Below the pieces are notes generated by a model. The model saw nothing but the letters and a program-made list of their open reading frames with translations, searched no databases and was not told the DNA's origin. Below are positions 59,643 to 64,000 of a stretch of 64,000 nucleotides of DNA, in pieces. Position numbers and translations under genes: made by a program. How positions within the stretch are numbered: the stretch's first letter is position 1; each line of letters opens with the position of its first letter. This DNA is from Curtobacterium sp. MCSS17_008 (GTDB taxonomy: Bacteria; Actinomycetota; Actinomycetes; Actinomycetales; Microbacteriaceae), in NCBI RefSeq assembly GCF_003234185.1, contig NZ_QKSM01000001.1:540109-604108 (forward strand), given 5' to 3'.

Positions 59643-61691
59643 ATGCACCGCACCGCGATCGACGAGACCCCCGGCTTCCGCCTCGGCGACGGCGCACCCC
59701 GGTTCTCGGTGCGCTCGGCCACCGCGACCGCGGTGACCCTGGTGGTCGTCGGCGCCGGCGACGCGACGACCGAGCACGTCCTGGAGCAGGTCCCGGGCAC
59801 GGACCGGTGGACGGCGGACACCCCGGGCGTGCGCCCCGGCGACCGGTACCACCTGCTCGTCGACGGTCCCGACGGGCCGCGGCACGACTTCGACCCCGCA
59901 CGTCCGCTGCTCGACCCGTACGCGCGCGGTCTCGTGCCGACCGGCGCAGCGGCCGACGGGCGACGCTGGACCGGCGTCGTGGTGGACGAGTCCTTCGACT
60001 GGGGCGGCGTCGGCAAGCCGGCGGTCCCCCGTGACCGCGTCGTCGTCTACGAGGCCAACGTCCGCACGCTGACCGCCGCGAACCAGGACGTCCCCGAGCA
60101 CCTGCGCGGCACGTACGCCGGCGTCGCGCACCCGAGCACCATCGCGCACCTGCACCGGATCGGTGTGACCACGGTCGAGCTGCTGCCCGTCCAGGCCTTC
60201 GACACCGAGTCCTGGCTCCGGGGTGCCGGACGTGAGAACGCCTGGGGCTACAACACCCTCGGGTTCTTCGCGCCGCACAGCGCGTACGCGTCGCCGGACG
60301 CCCGTGCCGCCGGCGCCTCCGGGGTCCTCCGCGAGTTCAAGGGCATGGTGCGGCTCCTGCACGAGGCGGGCATCCAGGTGCTGCTCGACGTCGTGTACAA
60401 CCACACCGCTGAAGAGGGCACCGGCGGACCGACCACGTCGCTGCGCGGGATCGACGGGGCGAACCGGTACCGCTGGACCGAGGACGGTTCGTCGTACTAC
60501 GACACCACCGGCTGCGGGAACACGCTCGACACCTCGGTCGAGGCCACCGCCGACCTGGTCGTGGACAGCCTGCGGTACTGGGCACGCGAGGTGCAGGTCG
60601 ACGGCTTCCGGTTCGACCTGATGGCGGCGCTCGCCCGCGACGAGCGGCACGTGTTCGACCCCGCACATCCGCTGCTCGAACGGATCCGGCGGCACCCGGA
60701 CCTGCAGGACGTGCTCGTCGTCGCCGAACCGTGGGACGTCGGGCCGGACGGGTGGCGCACCGGCGCGTTCGGGCCCGGCACGAGCGAGTGGAACGACGGC
60801 TTCCGCGACACCGTCCGGCAGTTCTGGCTGACCGACATCGCCGAGGAACGCCGGAACGGTACGCCGCACGCGGGCATCGGGCGGCTCGCGGAGGCCCTCA
60901 CCGGGTCGCGCGGCACCTTCGGGCAGGAGCGCGGGCCGCTGGCGAGCATCAACTTCGTCACCGCGCACGACGGCTTCACCCTCCTCGACCTGGTGTCGCA
61001 CGACCGGAAGCACAACGCGGCGAACGGCGAGGACGGCCGCGACGGCTCCGACGGCAACCGCTCGTTCAACCACGGCGTCGAGGGCGACACGGCCGACCGC
61101 GGGGTCCGTGCCGCCCGGGGGCGCTCGATGCGGAACCTGGTCGGCACACTCATGCTCTCGGCGGGCGTCCCGATGCTCACCGCCGGCGACGAGCGGAGCC
61201 GGACGCAGCACGGGAACAACAACGCCTACGTGGTGTCGGAGGACCTCACCCCGGTCGACTGGACGGAGGACGAGGACGCCGAGGCCATGACCGAGACCGT
61301 CGCGGCGCTCGCCCGGCTCCGGGCGGCGCACCCGGCGCTCCGTCCGACACGGTTCGGGGTCGAGGACCAGGAGACCCCCGGAGCGTCGCGCATGTCCTGG
61401 TACGGCCCGGACGGGCAGCCGATGACGGCCGAGGGCTGGGACCAGCCCGTCCACCGGGTCGTGCAGTACTTCGTCGAGTCGACCCCCGAGCACGAACCGT
61501 TCGACCGGGTGCTCGTCGTCGTGCACGGCAGCGGGCGCACGCGGGACCTGACCCTGCCGGTGCGCCAGGACCTGCTCGGGTACCGGTTGGCGTGGTCGAG
61601 CGAGAAGCACCGCGACCACGAGCGGCTCCGCCCGGCCGGCCAGGTCTTCACGGCGTACGGCCCGGGCATCCACGTGTTCGAGATCGCGTAG
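59643..61691 (+). CDS. glgX: Glycogen debranching enzyme, isoamylase type
   Basis: 682 residues. N-terminal CBM48 (about 1-115), then GH13 barrel. Catalytic Asp325 in VDGFRFDLMAAL, Glu362 in VVAEPWD and Asp443 in TAHDGFTLLD. ENAWGYNTLGFFAPHSAYAS and TAGDERSRTQHGNNNAY are signatures of the GlgX/TreX group that cuts alpha-1,6 branches of alpha-glucans. Leaderless ATG. A palindromic terminator separates it from glgE. Confidence 0.93.
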   Translation: MHRTAIDETPGFRLGDGAPRFSVRSATATAVTLVVVGAGDATTEHVLEQVPGTDRWTADTPGVRPGDRYHLLVDGPDGPRHDFDPARPLLDPYARGLVPTGAAADGRRWTGVVVDESFDWGGVGKPAVPRDRVVVYEANVRTLTAANQDVPEHLRGTYAGVAHPSTIAHLHRIGVTTVELLPVQAFDTESWLRGAGRENAWGYNTLGFFAPHSAYASPDARAAGASGVLREFKGMVRLLHEAGIQVLLDVVYNHTAEEGTGGPTTSLRGIDGANRYRWTEDGSSYYDTTGCGNTLDTSVEATADLVVDSLRYWAREVQVDGFRFDLMAALARDERHVFDPAHPLLERIRRHPDLQDVLVVAEPWDVGPDGWRTGAFGPGTSEWNDGFRDTVRQFWLTDIAEERRNGTPHAGIGRLAEALTGSRGTFGQERGPLASINFVTAHDGFTLLDLVSHDRKHNAANGEDGRDGSDGNRSFNHGVEGDTADRGVRAARGRSMRNLVGTLMLSAGVPMLTAGDERSRTQHGNNNAYVVSEDLTPVDWTEDEDAEAMTETVAALARLRAAHPALRPTRFGVEDQETPGASRMSWYGPDGQPMTAEGWDQPVHRVVQYFVESTPEHEPFDRVLVVVHGSGRTRDLTLPVRQDLLGYRLAWSSEKHRDHERLRPAGQVFTAYGPGIHVFEIA

Positions 61692-61693
61692 GC

Positions 61694-61750
61694 GCGGACG
61701 GGAGGCGGACGGGAGGCGCGTCGCGGCTCCTCCACGGCCCTCCCGTCCGC
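61694..61750 (+). terminator. GACGGGAGGC-type terminator with duplicated left arm
   Basis: GCGGACGGGAGG occurs twice in tandem (from 61694 and 61705, 11-bp period) and can pair with CCTCCCGTCCGC ending at 61750. Between glgX and glgE, read in the same direction. Confidence 0.65.
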
Positions 61751-61858
61751 CCGCAGCCGCGGGCCCGCACCGCAGCTCGTCACTCCTGCACAACCCGCGT
61801 GACGCGCCCGGCCGTGCACACGGAACGCGTTCCGGGGAACGCCGACGCGCCATCCGGG

Positions 61859-61864
61859 TAGCGT
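61859..61864 (+). promoter_or_regulatory. -10 box of glgE
   Basis: TAGCGT, seven bases before GTG 61872; leaderless. The 180-bp gap from glgX holds the terminator above and this box. Confidence 0.5.
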
Positions 61865-61871
61865 CGGCTCC

Positions 61872-63872
61872 GTGGCCACCGCAGACCGACCCCGCCGACC
61901 GAAGATCGGACGCGTCCCGATCACCCGACTCTCCCCGACGACCCCGAACGGGTTCCCGGGCAAGGCGTTCGACGGTGAGGTGATCACGTTCGGCGCGACC
62001 GTCTTCCGCGAGGGTCACGGGATCATCGGCGCCGACCTCGTCCTCGAACGACCCGACGGCGGGACCCGCACGGTGCCGATGCTGCTCGTCGCCGCCGGGA
62101 CCGACCGCTACGAGGCGACCGTGCAGGTCGACCACGTCGGGGTGTGGACCTGGCACGTCGAGTCCTTCTCCGACGACTGGGCGACCTGGCTGCACGCCGC
62201 ACGCCTGAAGATCGCCGCCGGCGTGGACACCGAGGCGACGCTCCTCGACGGCGCCGTGCTGCTCGACCGTCTCGCCGCCGAGACGGACTCGACGGCCGCC
62301 GTCCGTGCCGCCGAGCAGCTGCGCGACACCGACCTCGAGCCGACCGAGCGCCTCGCCGCCGTCGACGACGCCCGCATCACCGGCGAGGTCGAGGACTCCC
62401 CGCTCACCTCGCTCCGCACGCACTCCCCCACGCAGTTGCTCGACGTCGAGCGACAGCGTGCCGGCGTCGGCGCCTGGTACGAGTTCTTCCCGCGGAGCGA
62501 GGGCGCGAAGAAGAACCCGGACGGCTCGTGGAAGAGCGGTGACTTCCGCACCGCCGCACGCCGGCTGCCGGCCGTTGCGCGCATGGGCTTCGACGTCATC
62601 TACCTGCCGCCGATCCACCCGATCGGGACGACCGCCCGCAAGGGGCCGAACAACACCCTGACGCCCGGACCGCACGACCCGGGCAGCCCGTGGGCGATCG
62701 GTGCTCCCGAGGGTGGCCACGACGCCATCCACCCCGACCTCGGGACGGAGGACGACTTCCGCGACTTCGTCGAGACGGCGAAGAACACCGGGATGGAGGT
62801 CGCCCTCGACTTCGCGCTCCAGTGCTCCCCCGACCACCCGTGGGTCGAGCAGCACCCGGAGTGGTTCACGGTCCGGGCCGACGGCTCGATCGCGACCGCC
62901 GAGAACCCGCCGAAGCGGTACCAGGACATCTACCCGATCCAGTTCGACACCGACCCCGAGGGGATCGTCGCCGAGGTGCTCCGGGTGCTGCGGCACTGGA
63001 TCGACCTCGGCATCCGCATCTTCCGCGTCGACAACCCGCACACCAAGCCGCTGTGGTTCTGGGAGCGCGTCATCCGCGAGGTCCGCGACGAGCACCCGGA
63101 CACCGTGTTCCTGGCCGAGGCGTTCACGCGCCCGGCCATGATGCGCGCCCTGGCCGAGGCCGGGTTCCAGCAGTCCTACACGTACTTCACGTGGCGGAAC
63201 ACGAAGGAGGAGATCGAGGACTACTTCTCCGAACTCAGCCACGAGACGAGCGCGTACCTGCGTCCGAACCTGTTCGTGAACACGCCGGACATCCTCACCG
63301 AGTACCTGCAGTTCGGCGGCCGCGCCGGCTACAAGGTGCGGGCCGCACTGGCGGCGACCGGTGCGCCGACGTGGGGCATGTACGCCGGTTACGAGCTCTT
63401 CGAGGACGTCGCCCGCCCGGGCTCCGAGGAGAACATCGACAACGAGAAGTACGAGTACAAGCCGCGTGACTTCGCCCTCGCCGAGGCCGAGGGCGCGAGC
63501 CTCGCCCCGTACGTGACGATGCTCAACCGTTTCCGGCAGGCGCACCCCGCGCTCCGGCAGCTGCGGAACCTGCACGTGCACAGTGCCGAGGACCCGGCGA
63601 TCACCGTGTACTCGAAGCACCTCCCGGGGGCCTTCACCCGCTCCGGCCGCGACGACACCGTGATCGTCGTCGCGAACGTCGACCCCCACTCCGTCCGCGA
63701 GACGACCGTGCACCTCGACCTCGCCGCCCTCGGCCTGCCGACCGAGCAACCCTTCGACGTCCGCGACGTCGTCACCGGGCAGCGCTGGGTCTGGGGCTCG
63801 TCGAACTACGTCCGCCTGGACGCCTTCCAGGAACCCGTGCACCTGCTCGTCGTGGAGGGACCCCACCGATGA
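61872..63872 (+). CDS. glgE: Alpha-1,4-glucan:maltose-1-phosphate maltosyltransferase
   Basis: 666 residues. Extends alpha-glucan with maltose 1-phosphate. N-terminal beta domain and helical insert (about 1-200), then GH13_3 barrel with Asp387 in IFRVDNPHTKP and Glu416 in FLAEAFTRP. YEFFPRSEGAKKNPDGSW, YLPPIHPIGTTARKGPNN and TPDILTEYLQFGGR are GlgE landmarks. GTG start. The stop overlaps the ATG of the next gene. The trehalose synthase/maltokinase that makes its substrate is not in the window. Confidence 0.95.
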   Translation: MATADRPRRPKIGRVPITRLSPTTPNGFPGKAFDGEVITFGATVFREGHGIIGADLVLERPDGGTRTVPMLLVAAGTDRYEATVQVDHVGVWTWHVESFSDDWATWLHAARLKIAAGVDTEATLLDGAVLLDRLAAETDSTAAVRAAEQLRDTDLEPTERLAAVDDARITGEVEDSPLTSLRTHSPTQLLDVERQRAGVGAWYEFFPRSEGAKKNPDGSWKSGDFRTAARRLPAVARMGFDVIYLPPIHPIGTTARKGPNNTLTPGPHDPGSPWAIGAPEGGHDAIHPDLGTEDDFRDFVETAKNTGMEVALDFALQCSPDHPWVEQHPEWFTVRADGSIATAENPPKRYQDIYPIQFDTDPEGIVAEVLRVLRHWIDLGIRIFRVDNPHTKPLWFWERVIREVRDEHPDTVFLAEAFTRPAMMRALAEAGFQQSYTYFTWRNTKEEIEDYFSELSHETSAYLRPNLFVNTPDILTEYLQFGGRAGYKVRAALAATGAPTWGMYAGYELFEDVARPGSEENIDNEKYEYKPRDFALAEAEGASLAPYVTMLNRFRQAHPALRQLRNLHVHSAEDPAITVYSKHLPGAFTRSGRDDTVIVVANVDPHSVRETTVHLDLAALGLPTEQPFDVRDVVTGQRWVWGSSNYVRLDAFQEPVHLLVVEGPHR

Positions 63873-64000
63873 CCGACCGCGACCCGAAGGGGACCCCGCC
63901 GATGGGATCCAACCGCCCCACCCCCGCCACCCCGGACCGAGGCCAGGGACCGAGCGTGCCCGGGGTGGCGCCGGCCCACAGGCCGTCGCCCTCGTGCGTG
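63869..64000 (+). CDS. Start of next glg gene, probably 1,4-alpha-glucan branching enzyme (partial)
   Basis: Only the first 44 codons are in the window. The ATG overlaps the glgE stop (ATGA), so it is in the glgE operon. The visible part is Pro/Gly/Ser-rich and disordered (GTPPMGSNRPTPATPDRG), with no domain. GlgB is the usual partner of GlgE and often begins with such an extension, which is the sole basis for the name. Confidence 0.55.
   Translation, partial: MTDRDPKGTPPMGSNRPTPATPDRGQGPSVPGVAPAHRPSPSCV

Noticed and set aside
1..64000. CRISPR arrays, insertion sequences, prophage, tRNA or rRNA genes
   Set aside because: No regularly spaced repeats, transposase or integrase frames, phage structural genes, or canonical tRNA/rRNA sequences were seen; the only tRNA-like structure belongs to tmRNA.

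Overview
The window is 64 kb of very GC-rich, densely packed DNA with long overlapping shadow frames. It reads as chromosome of an actinobacterium in the family Microbacteriaceae; Curtobacterium or a close relative is my inference. The support is: a tmRNA with the tag ANSKRTDFALAA next to smpB, a fused E1/E2-type 2-oxoglutarate enzyme (Kgd), a SigR/RsrA-type sigma/anti-sigma pair, a GlgX/GlgE alpha-glucan cluster, frequent GTG starts with 4-bp ATGA/GTGA overlaps, and many genes with a TANNNT -10 box only 6-9 bases before the start codon (leaderless mRNAs). I see no rRNA, canonical tRNA, insertion sequence, prophage or CRISPR array.

Layout. 0-6 kb: a NarL-type two-component pair, an NAD(P)H oxidoreductase, an ABC-F ATPase and a CYP152-like peroxygenase P450. 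6-10 kb: an L,D-transpeptidase, then gluconate uptake and phosphorylation (gntP-gntK) divergent from a GntR/FCD repressor with a palindromic operator. 10-14.6 kb: GNAT, uracil-DNA glycosylase, peptidase E-like protein, phosphoribosyltransferase, SDR, and a divergent membrane acyltransferase. 14.8-17.5 kb: metY-metX, methionine synthesis by direct sulfhydrylation. 17.7-21 kb: a three-gene signalling unit (histidine kinase, unknown polytopic membrane protein, LuxR-type regulator) closed by a 33-bp perfect inverted repeat. 21-28 kb: MFS exporter, zinc-ribbon micro-protein, thiamine-binding protein, GT87 mannosyltransferase, YceI, NAD(P)HX dehydratase, HAD hydrolase and an old yellow enzyme. 28-31 kb: two CNNM/CorC proteins. 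31-36.5 kb: GuaB1 and Kgd. 36.6-42.7 kb: rsrA-sigR divergent from aroA-rsgA, then a YhgE-like membrane protein and hisN. 42.7-49.7 kb: DHA2 exporter, a 908-aa LAL regulator with a repeat-bearing small ORF in front, and glmS. 49.8-53.3 kb: an M50-like peptidase and a second metY paralogue coupled to a flavin monooxygenase, probably organosulfur salvage. 53.3-58.3 kb: a lysine-repeat protein, ssrA, smpB, ftsX, ftsE, prfB. 58.4-64 kb: a cysteine desulfurase, then glgX, glgE and the start of a third gene, probably glgB.

How the genes work together. Sulfur metabolism is represented three times: metY-metX, metY2 plus monooxygenase, and the cysteine desulfurase. Stress and ribosome rescue functions cluster around sigR/rsrA, rsgA and ssrA/smpB. 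The glg genes fit the GlgE alpha-glucan route. A recurrent intergenic palindrome with core GACGGGAGGC closes at least six transcription units, mostly between convergent genes. Apart from it, the unexplained items are the lysine-repeat protein beside ssrA, the small repeat ORF before the LAL regulator, the kinase/membrane protein/regulator module, and palindrome clusters in two other convergent gaps. None of these is proof of a new system; they are the best leads here.
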